In this document: positions 54,074 to 63,963 of the stretch, in pieces
Layout of the letters: each line of letters starts with the position of its first letter
How positions within the stretch are numbered: the first letter of the stretch is position 1
Assembly: GCF_001005825.1 (NCBI RefSeq)
Contig: NZ_LBHV01000003.1
Span: 310,001-374,000, forward strand
Source: Rhizobium sp. LC145
GTDB lineage: Bacteria > Pseudomonadota > Alphaproteobacteria > Rhizobiales > Rhizobiaceae
Reading direction: 5' to 3'
Length of the DNA stretch: 64,000 nucleotides
Made by a program: the position numbers and the translations under genes
Notes under the pieces: model-generated
Seen by the model: the letters and a program-made list of their open reading frames with translations, nothing else
Told to the model about the DNA's origin: nothing
Databases searched by the model: none

Positions 54074-54100
54074 AAAGCCTGGTCTCGCGACCGGGCTTTT
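54074..54100 (+). terminator. Intrinsic terminator of rpsT
   Basis: AAAGCCTGGTC (54074-54084) pairs with GACCGGGCTTT (54089-54099), one G-T pair, four-base loop, ending in TTTT. It lies 26 bp after the rpsT stop. Confidence 0.88.
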
Positions 54101-54903
54101 CGTGATTCTCCACGTTATCCACATCCTTACCCGGCTCATTGACAGTTCAGTGTCAGAGCCGTGACAGAATTTCTCTTTAAATAACAATGGGTTGTGAGAG
54201 GTTGTGCAACTTGATGCCTCTCCCGCGGGCATCCTGAGCCCGACAATCCGAGTCAAGAAGATTTTTATTTTTTCTCGTGGAGAAGGCTGCCACGCCGCTG
54301 TCATTTTTGAATCTCATTGATTCAACAGCGATTCTCCATCGAGCCGCCGGCGGCATTCAAAGCACGCTGTGAGAGTCAACGCCCGGCTCTTAATTTTGCG
54401 TAAAATTCATCATTGATCTTGGCATTTGATCCTGCCTAAATGCGTTCCAGCAAGGGGTGCGGGGATCACTTCAGGATTGTTTCCGGCGGCTGCCCGACGA
54501 GGGTGGCAGTGAGATTTTCTGACCTTTTGTTACGGACGATCTGTCTTCCGTTTTCACGTAACTGTCGGTTGTTCGCCGGGAATCCGTCTGGATTCCGGAG
54601 GCGGCCGATTGTGCTCAAAGCAGAGGTCTTGGCCGATCCCTGCAAGAACGAGAGAGAAGGAATATTGAGCGGCTCATGACGAGGATGGGCTCTCGGACGG
54701 GTAAAGCAAACCCGTAAACGCAAGGCCGCTTTCCGAGGCGGTCGATGACGGCCCGGCCGGCTGAAAAGCGCGGCGGGGATTTGCCATGAAAAGGACGGCG
54801 GCGGTTCTCATGAGGGGAAGACGTTGCTGTGTCCGGAAACGAGGTTTGTCCTGGCGGAAACACGAAAACCGCCCGGCAGAAAAAATTTGGAAGGCGGCGC
54901 ATA
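54101..54903 (+). promoter_or_regulatory. Long dnaA leader region with DnaA box and GANTC sites
   Basis: An 803-bp stretch without a convincing gene. It has one consensus DnaA box TTATCCACA at 54115-54123 and eight GANTC (CcrM methylation) sites: 54104, 54250, 54309, 54319, 54330, 54373, 54580 and 54591, five of them within 128 bp. It also has a CtrA-like site, TTAA-N7-TAAA, at 54390-54404. Such features fit cell-cycle control of dnaA by autoregulation and methylation. I do not call it oriC: alphaproteobacterial origins are normally elsewhere, near hemE, and only one DnaA box is clear. Confidence 0.6.
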
Positions 54904-56475
54904 ATGCAAATGAATTCCGTATCGGCACGTGCAGAAGGCAAAGGGGACCCTGCACGGCAGGCACTCGATACACTTCATTCCCAGGCGGCGGGAGAAAACT
55001 CGGAAATGAAGCATGATGCTCTTTTTGAGCGGTTCAGCGCCCGTTTGAAGGCGCAGGTCGGCCAGGATGTCTATGCAAGCTGGTTCGGACGTTTGAAGCT
55101 TCACACCATTTCCAAGAGCGTGGTGCGGTTGACGGTTCCGACCACTTTTCTCAAATCCTGGATCAACAACCGTTATCTTGATCTCATCACCAGCATCTTC
55201 CAGGCGGAAGATCCGGAAATCCTGAAGGTGGAAATCCTGGTGCGCAGCGCAAGCCGCAGCACCCGTCAGCCGGCGGCCGAAGAGCGCGCGCTTTCAGCCG
55301 AGGCTGCTCCGGTGGTCAGCTCCCATTCCGCCCGTCAGCCGGCTGCCAGGGAAATCGGCAGGATTGCCCAGTTTCCGCAGCCCGCCGCGGCACAGCAATC
55401 CCGCCCGGCCCACGCCGGTCCGCTGTTCGGCTCGCCGCTCGACAGCCGCTTCACCTTCGATACCTTCGTTGAGGGGTCTTCCAATCGCGTGGCGCTGGCC
55501 GCGGCAAAGACCATCGCGGAGGCCGGTGCGGGCGCGGTTCGCTTCAATCCGCTGTTCATCCATTCGGGTGTCGGTCTCGGCAAGACCCACCTCCTGCAGG
55601 CGATCGCCAACGCAGCGATCGGCAGCCCACGGACCCCGCGCGTGGTCTATCTGACCGCCGAATATTTCATGTGGCGCTTCGCCACTGCAATTCGCGACAA
55701 CGATGCCCTGACGCTGAAGGATTCGCTGCGCAATATCGACCTGCTCATCATCGACGACATGCAGTTCCTGCAGGGCAAGATGATCCAGAACGAGTTCTGC
55801 CATCTGCTCAACACGCTGCTCGATAGCGCCCGCCAGGTGGTGGTCGCGGCCGATCGCGCGCCCTGGGAGCTGGAATCACTCGATCCCCGCGTTCGTTCCC
55901 GCCTGCAGGGCGGTGTCGCGATCGAGGTGGAGGCTCCGGATTACGAAATGCGCCTTGAAATGCTGAAGGGCCGCTTGCAGGCCGCGCGGCAGGATGATCC
56001 GGCGCTCGAAATTCCCATGGAAATCCTTTCCCATGTGGCGCGCAGCGTGACCGCCAGCGGCCGCGAGCTCGAAGGTGCTTTCAACCAACTCGTTTTCCGT
56101 CGCTCGTTCGAGCCGTCTCTTTCGCTCGACCGGGTGGAGGAACTGCTTGCCCATCTCGTCGGCGCCGGCGAAGCCAAGCGTGTCCGCATCGAGGATATTC
56201 AGCGCATCGTCGCAAGGCACTATAATGTGTCGCGCCAGGAGCTCGTCTCGAACCGACGGACCCGCGTCATCGTCAAGCCGCGCCAGATCGCCATGTATCT
56301 GTCGAAAACGCTGACGCCGCGGTCCTTCCCGGAGATCGGGCGGCGTTTCGGCGGACGCGATCATACCACCGTGCTGCATGCGGTGCGCAAGATCGAGGAA
56401 CTGATCTCGGCCGATACCAAGCTCAGCCACGAGATCGAGCTTCTGAAGCGGCTGATCAACGAAAACAACGCTTGA
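54904..56475 (+). CDS. dnaA: Chromosomal replication initiator protein
   Basis: 523 residues. Domain I (about 36-115: [37 protein letters not shown]), a variable Ala/Arg/Gln-rich linker (about 116-175), AAA+ domain III with Walker A GVGLGKTH (222-229) and Walker [14 protein letters not shown], and domain IV with the DNA-binding [18 protein letters not shown]. The ATG at 54904 is chosen over 54829 because of GGAAGGCGG upstream and because it begins the rhizobial-type N-terminus MQMNSVSA. Confidence 0.97.
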   Translation: MQMNSVSARAEGKGDPARQALDTLHSQAAGENSEMKHDALFERFSARLKAQVGQDVYASWFGRLKLHTISKSVVRLTVPTTFLKSWINNRYLDLITSIFQAEDPEILKVEILVRSASRSTRQPAAEERALSAEAAPVVSSHSARQPAAREIGRIAQFPQPAAAQQSRPAHAGPLFGSPLDSRFTFDTFVEGSSNRVALAAAKTIAEAGAGAVRFNPLFIHSGVGLGKTHLLQAIANAAIGSPRTPRVVYLTAEYFMWRFATAIRDNDALTLKDSLRNIDLLIIDDMQFLQGKMIQNEFCHLLNTLLDSARQVVVAADRAPWELESLDPRVRSRLQGGVAIEVEAPDYEMRLEMLKGRLQAARQDDPALEIPMEILSHVARSVTASGRELEGAFNQLVFRRSFEPSLSLDRVEELLAHLVGAGEAKRVRIEDIQRIVARHYNVSRQELVSNRRTRVIVKPRQIAMYLSKTLTPRSFPEIGRRFGGRDHTTVLHAVRKIEELISADTKLSHEIELLKRLINENNA

Positions 56476-56491
56476 GGTCTGACGGGCATTG

Positions 56492-57109
56492 ATGTTCCTG
56501 CTTTCCGTCGCGATGATCTGGGCTGTGGCGGCCATTACGCCGGGGCCCAACACGCTGCTCATCATGCGCTATGCGCTGATGGCCTCGCGGCGGGTGACGA
56601 TCGTGGCGGCGATGGGAACGATCACGGGCACGGTCTGCTGGGGCCTGGCCGGCTGGCTCGGCATCAACGTGCTGTTTCAGGCGGCTCCCTTTGCCTATCT
56701 GGCGCTCAAGATCGTCGGCGGGCTCTATCTCGTCTGGTTGGGCTTGCGCATCTTCTGGAGCTTCCGCAAGCCGGCTGAGACGGAGGGACCTGCGGCGTCG
56801 CCTCAGGCGGTCTCGTTGAAGAGCGCCTACCGCATGGGTCTTGCCACCAATCTTGCAAACCCCAAGTCGGCACTGTTCGTCGCGAGCCTTTTCGCGGCGA
56901 CGATGCCGGTCGGAACGCCTTGGATATACGGGCTTGCCGCCATCGCCGTAATGGTGGCGGTCTCAACCGTCTATTACGCGATATTGATTGCTCTCATCAC
57001 CCACAGGAAGGTCGCCGCCGCCTATCTGAGGGCGCGCCGGAAGATCGACCTTGCCGTCGGCATGGTCTTCGTCGGCTTCGGCGCGAGGCTCCTGCTGTCT
57101 CAGAAATAA
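56492..57109 (+). CDS. LysE/RhtB family amino-acid exporter
   Basis: 205 residues, six TM helices. N-terminal AAITPGPNTLLIMRYALMASRR is the LysE signature (PGP), followed by GLATNLANPKSALFVASLFA. It exports an amino acid or a derivative across the inner membrane; substrate not predictable. It starts 16 bp after dnaA, so may share its transcript. TTG at 56489 immediately precedes the chosen ATG. Confidence 0.88.
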   Translation: MFLLSVAMIWAVAAITPGPNTLLIMRYALMASRRVTIVAAMGTITGTVCWGLAGWLGINVLFQAAPFAYLALKIVGGLYLVWLGLRIFWSFRKPAETEGPAASPQAVSLKSAYRMGLATNLANPKSALFVASLFAATMPVGTPWIYGLAAIAVMVAVSTVYYAILIALITHRKVAAAYLRARRKIDLAVGMVFVGFGARLLLSQK

Positions 57110-57121
57110 AGGACGGTCGGC

Positions 57122-57724
57122 ATGGAAAGCGATCCGACTTCCCGCTTCTATGCCGATAACGCCGCCGTCTATGCGGCCAGTTCATCGAGCCCGAACCATC
57201 TCAGGCTCGGAGCTTTCCTTGAAAAGCTGGAACCTGGCGTAGAAATCCTCGAACTCGGCTGCGGCAACGGCCGCGACAGTGCGGAGATGCTGAAGCGCGG
57301 CTTCCGCGTGATGCCGACGGACGGCACCTTGGAAATGGCGCGCCAGGCGGAACAGCGCCTCGGCATTCCGGTGCGGGTCCTCCGCTTCGGGGAGATCGAA
57401 GCCGCCTCGGCTTTCGATGGTATCTGGGCCAGTGCCTGCCTTCTGCATGTGCCACGAGCCGATCTTGGAGATGTTCTTGCCCGCATCCACCGGGCGCTGA
57501 AGCCGGGCGGTGTCTTTTACGCCAGCTTCAAGGCGGGGAAGGCGGAGGGCCATGACGGCCTCGGCCGGTACTACAATTACCCCTCGGAAAAGTGGCTGCG
57601 GACGGTTTATGCAGCCATGCCCTGGGCTTCGATCGAGATCGATGAGAACAAGGGCAGCGGTTACGACAACCAGCCGACCGACTGGCTGCATGTGCTGGCC
57701 GTGAAACGCCCACCCTCCCTTTGA
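57122..57724 (+). CDS. Class I SAM-dependent methyltransferase
   Basis: 200 residues. Motif I VEILELGCGNGRDSAEMLKRG, motif post-I PTDGTLEMARQAEQRLG, FDGIWASACLLHVPRADLGDVLARIHRALKPGGVFYASFK: a small-molecule type methyltransferase of the Methyltransf_11/25 group. Substrate unknown. It lies 12 bp after the LysE gene. Its last codons (RPPSL) and stop run into the intergenic palindrome at 57709-57756. Confidence 0.88.
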   Translation: MESDPTSRFYADNAAVYAASSSSPNHLRLGAFLEKLEPGVEILELGCGNGRDSAEMLKRGFRVMPTDGTLEMARQAEQRLGIPVRVLRFGEIEAASAFDGIWASACLLHVPRADLGDVLARIHRALKPGGVFYASFKAGKAEGHDGLGRYYNYPSEKWLRTVYAAMPWASIEIDENKGSGYDNQPTDWLHVLAVKRPPSL

Positions 57725-57756
57725 GGGGGAGGGTCGAACCGAAGGTTCAGGGTGGG
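57709..57756. repeat. Small palindromic intergenic element
   Basis: CCCACCCT (57709-57716) and AGGGTGGG (57749-57756) bound a 48-bp element holding two internal hairpins (CCCTCCC with GGGAGGG, and GAACC-GAA-GGTTC). It resembles dispersed rhizobial intergenic repeats and may act as a terminator between the convergent methyltransferase and hemW genes. Confidence 0.7.
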
Positions 57757-57797
57757 GTGATCGCTGCCTCAAGGAAAGCGAAACCGCCCCCCAAAAA

Positions 57798-58988
57798 TCA
57801 ACAGGCGAGATCGGCGACCACGGCGTCGAGGATGAGCATGCCGGACGGCGTGCAGCGCAGGCGGGAATTGCCGAGCCGCTCGATGAAGCCGTGCTCCAGC
57901 AGCCGTTCCTCGCGGATCGGGTCCGGATCGCGGCCGGAAAGCTCCTGCCAGCGGGCGAGATCGACGCCCTCCGTGAGCCGTAGGCCCATCAGCAACAGCT
58001 CGTCCGCCTGTTCCTCGTAACCGAGGATTTCCTCCTCGATCATGCCGTGGCCGCGGCCCTCCACGAGTTCGAGCCAGGTTTCCGGCCTGCGCTCGGTCGA
58101 TGTCGCGATCTTCTGCCTGCCGCGTGTCAGCCTGCCATGCGCGCCGGGTCCGATGCCGGCATAATCGCCATAGCGCCAGTAGGTGAGGTTATGGCGGCTT
58201 TCCGCACCCGGCCGGGCATGGTTGGAAACCTCGTAGGCCGGCAGGCCGTGGCGGGCGGTGATTTCCTGAGTGGCTTCATAGAGCAGCGCTGACTGGTCGC
58301 CATCCGGCACGATCAGCTTGCCGGCCTTGTGCAGGCCATAGAAGGGTGTGCCTTCCTCTATGGTGAGCTGGTAAAGCGAAAGGTGATCCACCGCATAGGA
58401 AATCGCTTCCTGCAGCTCCGCCTCCCAGGCCTCCACCGTCTGCCTGGGGCGGGCATAGATGAGATCGAAGCTCATGCGCGGAAATATCTCGCGCGCCAGC
58501 CGGATCGCCTTCAGCGCGTCCGCAACGTCATGCAGCCGCCCGAGGAATTTGAGATCGGCATCGTTGAGCGCCTGCACTCCGAGCGACACCCGGTTCACGC
58601 CGGCGGCGCGGTAGCCGCGGAACCGCTCCGCCTCCACGCTCGAAGGATTGGCTTCCATGGTGATTTCGATACCGTCCGGCACATGCCAATGCCTGGCGAT
58701 CCCGTCGAGAATGGCGGAAACCGTTGCCGGGTCCATCAGCGAGGGCGTGCCGCCGCCGAGGAAGATGCTGGTCACGGTCTTCGGGCCGCCCAAGCGCCGC
58801 ATGGTTTCCATTTCCGTCAGAAATGCGGCGGTGAAACGCGGCTGATCCACCGGCTGGTGGCGCACATGGCTGTTGAAGTCGCAGTAAGGACATTTGGCCG
58901 CGCAGAATGGCCAATGGATGTAGACCCCGAAGCCCGGCTCCCCGGTATCGGGCAGCAGGCCCGGTGCGAGGGCGGGGGCGAGGTTCAT
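57798..58988 (-). CDS. hemW: HemW, radical-SAM heme chaperone
   Basis: 396 residues. Radical SAM motif CAAKCPYCDF (Cys29, Cys33, Cys36) after GFGVYIHWPF, then TSIFLGGGTPSLMDP and NRVSLGVQALNDADLKFLGR. It differs from anaerobic coproporphyrinogen dehydrogenase HemN and fits HemW, which traffics heme to respiratory enzymes. Follows rdgB by 4 bp on the same strand. Confidence 0.93.
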   Translation of the reverse strand: MNLAPALAPGLLPDTGEPGFGVYIHWPFCAAKCPYCDFNSHVRHQPVDQPRFTAAFLTEMETMRRLGGPKTVTSIFLGGGTPSLMDPATVSAILDGIARHWHVPDGIEITMEANPSSVEAERFRGYRAAGVNRVSLGVQALNDADLKFLGRLHDVADALKAIRLAREIFPRMSFDLIYARPRQTVEAWEAELQEAISYAVDHLSLYQLTIEEGTPFYGLHKAGKLIVPDGDQSALLYEATQEITARHGLPAYEVSNHARPGAESRHNLTYWRYGDYAGIGPGAHGRLTRGRQKIATSTERRPETWLELVEGRGHGMIEEEILGYEEQADELLLMGLRLTEGVDLARWQELSGRDPDPIREERLLEHGFIERLGNSRLRCTPSGMLILDAVVADLAC

Positions 58989-58992
58989 TCCG

Positions 58993-59637
58993 TCATGCCT
59001 CCAGGCAGGTTTCGACGAAGCGCTTGAAGGCGCGGGCGCGATGCGAGAGCGCTTGCGCGTCGCCCGGCTTCCAGCCGTGCTTCTCCTCGGCGCTCATTTC
59101 GCCGAATGTAGTGTCGTAGCCCTCCGGCTGAAAGACCGGGTCATAGCCGAAACCCTGGCTTCCGCGCGGCGGCCACACGACCTTTCCTTCCACCTCGCCA
59201 CGGAAGAGCTCGGTATGCCCGTCCGGCCAGGCAAGGCAGAGCACGCTCACGAAACGGGCGGTGCGCTGTTCCGGCTTCGTGGCCCCGCGCTCGGAAAGCG
59301 CCTTCTCCACCTTTTCCATCGCCATCTTGAAATCGCGCGTGCCGTCCTCGCGCTCCGCCCAGTTGGCGGTATAGACGCCCGGCGCTCCGTCGAGCGCGTC
59401 GATGACGAGGCCGGAATCATCCGAAAGAGCGGGCAGGCCGGAGGCCTTGGCCGAGGCGAGCGCCTTGATCGCGGCATTCTCCTCGAAGGTCGTGCCCGTC
59501 TCGTCCGGCTCTATGAAATTCAGATCCGCGGCGGATTTCGCCGAAAAGCCGAATGGACCGATGAGATCGGCGATCTCGCGGATCTTTCCGGCATTATGGC
59601 TGGCGACGACGATGGTGCGGGTATCGAGCTTGCGCAT
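58993..59637 (-). CDS. rdgB: XTP/dITP diphosphatase (non-canonical purine NTP pyrophosphatase)
   Basis: 214 residues, Ham1/RdgB family. It sanitises the nucleotide pool by hydrolysing XTP, dITP and ITP. Motifs: [43 protein letters not shown] (metal/phosphate site) and [15 protein letters not shown]. In rhizobia it is commonly between rph and hemW, as here. Confidence 0.96.
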   Translation of the reverse strand: MRKLDTRTIVVASHNAGKIREIADLIGPFGFSAKSAADLNFIEPDETGTTFEENAAIKALASAKASGLPALSDDSGLVIDALDGAPGVYTANWAEREDGTRDFKMAMEKVEKALSERGATKPEQRTARFVSVLCLAWPDGHTELFRGEVEGKVVWPPRGSQGFGYDPVFQPEGYDTTFGEMSAEEKHGWKPGDAQALSHRARAFKRFVETCLEA

Positions 59638-59699
59638 GTTCCTGGTCTTGATGAAACTGATGATGGGGTTGGGTTGACCCGGCCGTTCTCTGGAATGAT

Positions 59700-60005
59700 C
59701 TAGATTTCCTCGACGACTTCGTAATGTTCGACGAAATCGTCAAACTCGATAAGAGCTGCGACCGCGCCCGGTTCGACGACCGCTTTGCCGACCATATCGC
59801 CGGCGAAACCGCGGATGGCATCCATATCCTTCCAGCGGGTCAGCACGACGAATTCGATCCGGTCGTCCAGCGTCCGACGGCTGAGATGTGCGCCTATGAA
59901 GCCCGTAAGCGCCTGCAGTTCCGGAACCACATGGTTTCGGAAATGCGTGGGATAGGCATCCGCGCTGGAAGGGAAGGCGCGGCCCCGCCATTCACGTATG
60001 ATCAT
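59700..60005 (-). CDS. Antibiotic biosynthesis monooxygenase (ABM) domain protein
   Basis: 101 residues, single dimeric alpha-beta-barrel: [52 protein letters not shown] and [23 protein letters not shown]. Members range from heme or quinol monooxygenases to proteins of unknown role; no cofactor site is evident. ATG at 60005 chosen because it begins the domain; AGGA lies 13 bp upstream. Confidence 0.82.
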   Translation of the reverse strand: MIIREWRGRAFPSSADAYPTHFRNHVVPELQALTGFIGAHLSRRTLDDRIEFVVLTRWKDMDAIRGFAGDMVGKAVVEPGAVAALIEFDDFVEHYEVVEEI

Positions 60006-60085
60006 GGGAGAAATTCCTGAACGCTGGTTGCCCTGTCTATATCGGAGTTTTGCTGCCGATACCAAGCCTCTTGTCGGCAGGGGCC

Positions 60086-60493
60086 TCAGTCGAGGTCCCA
60101 AAGCTTCGCCTCCGCGCATTCGAGGCTGTTGCCGGCCGGATCGCGGAAGTAGATCGAGCGCGCGCCGTTCGGCCAGTGGAAATCGCTTTCGATGGCGATG
60201 CCGGCCGCTCGGAGGCGCAACACCATCGCATCGAGGTTTTCGGGCGAGAGCCGGAAGCAGGCGTGCCCCGCTCCCCTTGCGCCATGGGGCGGCACCGGTA
60301 GCGAACCCTTTTCCGGCGGCTTTGCGGTCTCGACGGGATTGAAGATCAGAAGAACGCCCGGCCCGCAGCGGAAGAAGATATGCCGGTTGGCGATGCGGGT
60401 GATCTTTTCGAGCCCGAGCACTCCGCCGTAGAAGGCCTCCGCCGCATCGAGGTCCTCGGCATAGAGCGCGGTTTCGAGAATGCCTTCGATCAT
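60086..60493 (-). CDS. VOC family (glyoxalase/dioxygenase-fold) protein
   Basis: 135 residues, two beta-alpha-beta-beta-beta modules: LETALYAEDLDAAEAFYGGVLGL, RGAGHACFRLSPENLDAMVLRLRAAGI and GARSIYFRDPAGNSLECAEAKLW, with the closing Glu of VOC metal sites. Function is unknown; fosfomycin-resistance-like, glyoxalase or lyase activity is possible. Confidence 0.85.
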   Translation of the reverse strand: MIEGILETALYAEDLDAAEAFYGGVLGLEKITRIANRHIFFRCGPGVLLIFNPVETAKPPEKGSLPVPPHGARGAGHACFRLSPENLDAMVLRLRAAGIAIESDFHWPNGARSIYFRDPAGNSLECAEAKLWDLD

Positions 60494-60510
60494 GACATCT
60501 GTCCTGTTTT

Positions 60511-60570
60511 GCCCCTCACCCTCACCCCGTCCATACGGGAAGAAAGTGGCCGGCAGGCCGGATGAGGGGC
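60511..60570. repeat. Short RIME-like element sharing termini with the one at 44579
   Basis: A 60-bp element bounded by the same GCCCCTCA (60511-60518) and TGAGGGGC (60563-60570) octamers. It contains a GGCCGGCAGGCCGG internal hairpin and the CCCTCACCC segment typical of these repeats. It lies 20 bp after the rph stop. Confidence 0.75.
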
Positions 60571-60589
60571 AGTCCCAGTGATTATGATC

Positions 60590-61306
60590 TCACCCGATCG
60601 TCTGTTTCTGCAGCGCCACCAGTTCCTGCGTACCGGCCTGGGCGAGCGCCAGCAGTTTCAGGAATTCCTCCTGGCTGAAGGGCGCGCCTTCCGCCGTTCC
60701 CTGCACTTCGACGATCCCGCCGGAGCCGGTCATCACGAAATTCGCGTCCGTTTCGGCTGCCGAATCCTCCAGGTAATCCAGGTCGATTACCGGCTGGCTG
60801 GCAAAGATGCCGCAGGAGATCGCCGCCACGTGATCCTTCAGCACCTTCTCCACCTTCACCATGGAGCGGGCCTCCATCCATTTCAGGCAGTCGTAGAGCG
60901 CCACCCAGCCGCCGGTGATGGCGGCCGTGCGGGTCCCGCCATCGGCCTGGATGACGTCGCAATCGATGGTGATCTGCTTTTCGCCGAGCGCTTCGAGATC
61001 GACGACGGCGCGCAGCGAGCGGCCGATCAGGCGCTGGATCTCCTGGGTGCGCCCGCCCTGCTTGCCGGATGCGGCCTCGCGCTTCATGCGCTCGCCGGTG
61101 GCGCGCGGCAGCATGCCGTATTCGGCCGTCACCCAGCCCTTGCCGCTGTTACGCAGCCAAGGCGGCGTCTTCTCCTCGAGGCTTGCCGTACAAAGCACAT
61201 GGGTATCGCCGAATTTGACAAGGCAGGAGCCTTCCGCATGTTTCGAGAAGTTGCGCTCGAAGGAAATCTTGCGCATCTGGTCGGTTTTTCTGCCTGAAGG
61301 CCGCAT
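60590..61306 (-). CDS. rph: Ribonuclease PH
   Basis: 238 residues, phosphorolytic 3'-5' exonuclease that trims tRNA precursors. Begins [27 protein letters not shown] and contains [28 protein letters not shown] (phosphate and RNA contacts), [20 protein letters not shown] and [17 protein letters not shown] further upstream in frame is rejected. Divergent from hrcA, with a gap of about 175 bp. Confidence 0.97.
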   Translation of the reverse strand: MRPSGRKTDQMRKISFERNFSKHAEGSCLVKFGDTHVLCTASLEEKTPPWLRNSGKGWVTAEYGMLPRATGERMKREAASGKQGGRTQEIQRLIGRSLRAVVDLEALGEKQITIDCDVIQADGGTRTAAITGGWVALYDCLKWMEARSMVKVEKVLKDHVAAISCGIFASQPVIDLDYLEDSAAETDANFVMTGSGGIVEVQGTAEGAPFSQEEFLKLLALAQAGTQELVALQKQTIG

Positions 61307-61481
61307 TCGTTGCTCCTGAAAGAGTGGGTATCGCCTTCTACGGCCCATAACCGCATTTTGCAAAGAAAAAGCCGTGGGCGGTACATTCCCGGCGAGTAGA
61401 AGTCCGCCGATTTCCCTTTTGCGGACCCGCTTGAATGATTATATTTTCCGGTATCGAACCAAGGATATGGTGGAACCGCTT

Positions 61482-62570
61482 ATGGGTTTTTCGGCACCGA
61501 TGGCCAGGGACAATGCCTCAGCGCTCGACGACCGCTCGCGGGAAATCTTCCGTCGCATCGTCGAAAGCTATCTGGAAACCGGCGAGCCGCTCGGCTCCCG
61601 CAATCTTTCCCGCCTGCTGCCGATCTCGCTCTCGCCGGCCTCGGTCCGCAACGTCATGAGCGATCTGGAGGCGCTGGGCCTCATCTATTCGCCGCATATC
61701 AGCGCCGGCCGCCTGCCCACCCAGTCGGGCCTGCGCTTCTTCGTCGATGCCTTCATGCAGATCGGCGATCTTTCCGAGGAGGAAAGGGGCAATATCGAGC
61801 GGCAGATCAGGCCGGATGATCGCGATCAGCCGATCGAAAGTCTGATGAGCGAGGCGAGCCGCATGCTTTCCGGCGTCTCGCGCGGCGCAGGCATCGTCAT
61901 CACGTCCAAGAGCGACCCGGTGTTGAAGCATGTCGAGTTCATTCGCCTGGAGCCGACAAAGGCGCTGGCCATCCTGGTCGGCGAGCATAATCAGGTCGAA
62001 AACCGCATCATCGATCTGCCGGCCGGCGTGACGTCTTCCCAGCTCACCGAGGCGGCGAACTTCTTGAATGCGCATCTGACGGGCCAGACCCTGCCGGAAC
62101 TGCGCACCCAGTTGCAGGACCTGAAGGCAGAGGTGCAGACCGAGCTGCATGCGCTCTCACACGATCTGGTGGAGCGGGGCTTGGCCGTCTGGTCGGGCGA
62201 TAACCAGGACGGCAAGCCCATGCAACTCATCGTCCGCGGCCGCGGCAACCTTTTGGAAGGCTTGGCCGGCGTGGATGATCTCGACCGGCTGCGTCTGCTC
62301 TTCGATGATCTGGAAAAGAAGGAAAGCCTTCTCGATATCCTTGATCTCGCCGAAAGCGGACCGGGCGTGCGGATCTTCATCGGCTCGGAAAACAAGCTCT
62401 TTTCGCTTTCCGGCTCCTCGCTCATCGTCGCGCCCTATCGCGATGGCGAGGATCGCATCGTCGGTGCCGTCGGGGTAATCGGCCCCACGCGGCTCAACTA
62501 TTCCCGCATCGTGCCGATGGTCGACTATACCGCCCAGCTTCTTGCCCGGCTTTCACGCAATCCCCTCTGA
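61482..62570 (+). CDS. hrcA: Heat-inducible transcription repressor HrcA
   Basis: 362 residues. N-terminal winged helix ([71 protein letters not shown], which is almost invariant in the family), then the GAF-like dimerisation region. It represses chaperonin operons by binding CIRCE; I found no CIRCE copy in this window. The ATG at 61482 gives the rhizobial start MGFSAPMAR. An in-frame start at 61374 is not conserved. Confidence 0.95.
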   Translation: MGFSAPMARDNASALDDRSREIFRRIVESYLETGEPLGSRNLSRLLPISLSPASVRNVMSDLEALGLIYSPHISAGRLPTQSGLRFFVDAFMQIGDLSEEERGNIERQIRPDDRDQPIESLMSEASRMLSGVSRGAGIVITSKSDPVLKHVEFIRLEPTKALAILVGEHNQVENRIIDLPAGVTSSQLTEAANFLNAHLTGQTLPELRTQLQDLKAEVQTELHALSHDLVERGLAVWSGDNQDGKPMQLIVRGRGNLLEGLAGVDDLDRLRLLFDDLEKKESLLDILDLAESGPGVRIFIGSENKLFSLSGSSLIVAPYRDGEDRIVGAVGVIGPTRLNYSRIVPMVDYTAQLLARLSRNPL

Positions 62571-62663
62571 CGAAATGTCCAACCTGCCCGCAAAGCCTTG
62601 ATTTTTTCACGGCAAACCTCGATATCGGGCTCGAAATCAAGATAAGAACAACCGGAGTACGTC

Positions 62664-63323
62664 ATGACCGACGAAACCAAGAAGCACGGACCTGACGCAA
62701 CCGCCGCCGAAAACTCGGCGGAAGCTGTGGCGTCCGCCCTGGAGGACGCGGCCAATGCGAATGCCGAGAGCGAAGCCATGGCCGAAGTGCCGGCCGAGCC
62801 CGATCCGTTGGAAGTGTTGAAGGCCGAGAATGCGGAGCTGCGTGATCGCTTTCTGCGTCTCGCCGCGGACATGGACAACCTGCGTCGCCGCACCGAGCGG
62901 GAGATCAAGGATGCCAAGTCCTATTCCGTCGCCGGCTTTGCGCGCGATATGCTGGCCGTTTCCGACAACCTGCGCCGTGCGCTGGATGCCGTTCCGACGG
63001 AAATGCGTGCGGCAGCCGACGCGGGCTTGACCACGCTCCTCGAAGGCGTGGAGATGACCGAGCGCTCGATGCTTTCGGCGCTGGAACGTCACGGCGTGAA
63101 GAAGATCGAGGCGGAAGGCGAAAAGTTCGATCCGCATTTCCATCAGGCCATGTTCGAGATTCCGAATGCCGAGGTGCCGAACAACACCGTCATGCAGGTC
63201 GTGCAGGCGGGCTATACGATCGGCGAGCGCGTGCTGCGCCCCGCACTTGTCGGCGTCGCCAAGGGCGGCCCGAAGGCAGAGGCGCCGGTTTCCGAAGCCG
63301 CATCCGGTCAGAAGAACGACTGA
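62664..63323 (+). CDS. grpE: GrpE, nucleotide-exchange factor for DnaK
   Basis: 219 residues. A disordered acidic N-terminus (1-45), a long coiled coil (about 48-110: [35 protein letters not shown]) and a C-terminal beta wing with [23 protein letters not shown]. Cotranscribed with hrcA is likely (93-bp gap). A possible weak RpoH-type -35 (CTTGAT at 62600) lies in the gap. Confidence 0.96.
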   Translation: MTDETKKHGPDATAAENSAEAVASALEDAANANAESEAMAEVPAEPDPLEVLKAENAELRDRFLRLAADMDNLRRRTEREIKDAKSYSVAGFARDMLAVSDNLRRALDAVPTEMRAAADAGLTTLLEGVEMTERSMLSALERHGVKKIEAEGEKFDPHFHQAMFEIPNAEVPNNTVMQVVQAGYTIGERVLRPALVGVAKGGPKAEAPVSEAASGQKND

Positions 63324-63351
63324 TACGACTCAGGCGGTCTCGAAACATCTG

Positions 63352-63394
63352 ATAGGCCGTGGCGCCCGATTGGCGCCGCGGCCTATATTTTTTA
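63352..63394 (+). terminator. Intrinsic terminator of grpE
   Basis: A 15-bp stem with one T-G pair (63352-63366 with 63372-63386, loop of five) is followed by A and a run of six T residues. About 30 bp after the grpE stop. Confidence 0.9.
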
Positions 63395-63430
63395 CAGGTT
63401 ATCCGGCTCGCGCATAATCAAAAAACTGCC

Positions 63431-63472
63431 GAAAAAAGAAATCGCCCCGACGCTCATGGGAGCCGGGGCGAT
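63431..63472 (-). terminator. Intrinsic terminator of ptsN
   Basis: GGGGCGAT and ATCGCCCC (63465-63472 / 63441-63448) close a hairpin with an inner GCTC/GAGC-type stem. On the minus strand it is followed by TTCTTTTTTC. It lies 26 bp after the ptsN stop. Confidence 0.85.
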
Positions 63473-63498
63473 GTCTTGTCTTGCGTTTGAAATAGCCG

Positions 63499-63963
63499 TC
63501 AGGCCGCGTTGGAAGCCTGTTCCTCGTTGAGGAAGGCATAGATGGCGGTCGCGGAATCGGTCTTGCGCAGCTTGGCCACCAGATCCTGGTCGCGCAGCAC
63601 GCGGGCGATGCGCGACAGGGCCTTCAGGTGATCGGCGCCGGCGCCTTCCGGAGCCAGCAGCAGGAAGACCAGGTCGACCGGCTCGTCGTCGAGCGCCTCG
63701 AAGTCGACCGGCGTGTCCAGCCGTGCGAAAATTCCCTTGATGGAGGAGATGCTGCCGAGCTTGCCGTGCGGGATGGCAATGCCATGGCCGACGCCGGTGG
63801 AGCCCAGTCTCTCCCGCTGCAGGATGACGTCGAATATTTCCCTTTCGGGTACGCCTGTAAGTTTGGCCGCCTTCACGGCCAGTTCCTGCAGCAGCTGCTT
63901 CTTGGAATTCACTTTCAGGGCAGGGATAATCGCATCTTGTTGCAGCAAATCTGCCAATGCCAT
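63499..63963 (-). CDS. ptsN: PTS IIA-like nitrogen-regulatory protein PtsN
   Basis: 154 residues, EIIA-Ntr. Phospho-acceptor His in GHGIAIPHGKLGSI (about residue 66), plus LQRERLGSTGVG and DLVFLLLAPEGAGADHLKALSRIARVLRD. It is the terminal phosphate acceptor of the PTS-Ntr relay that links nitrogen/carbon status to transport and potassium regulation. The ATG at 63963 has AAGGATG upstream; an ATG three codons earlier is possible. Bases 63973-64000 hold only its 5' flank. Confidence 0.95.
   Translation of the reverse strand: MALADLLQQDAIIPALKVNSKKQLLQELAVKAAKLTGVPEREIFDVILQRERLGSTGVGHGIAIPHGKLGSISSIKGIFARLDTPVDFEALDDEPVDLVFLLLAPEGAGADHLKALSRIARVLRDQDLVAKLRKTDSATAIYAFLNEEQASNAA

Noticed and set aside
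54101..54903. oriC next to dnaA
   Set aside because: Only one clear DnaA box and no AT-rich unwinding array of 13-mers; in alphaproteobacteria the origin is typically by hemE. dnaN is also not adjacent.
62600..62640. RpoH-type promoter before grpE
   Set aside because: Only the -35-like CTTGAT is seen; no convincing -10 at the right distance, so not listed as a feature.
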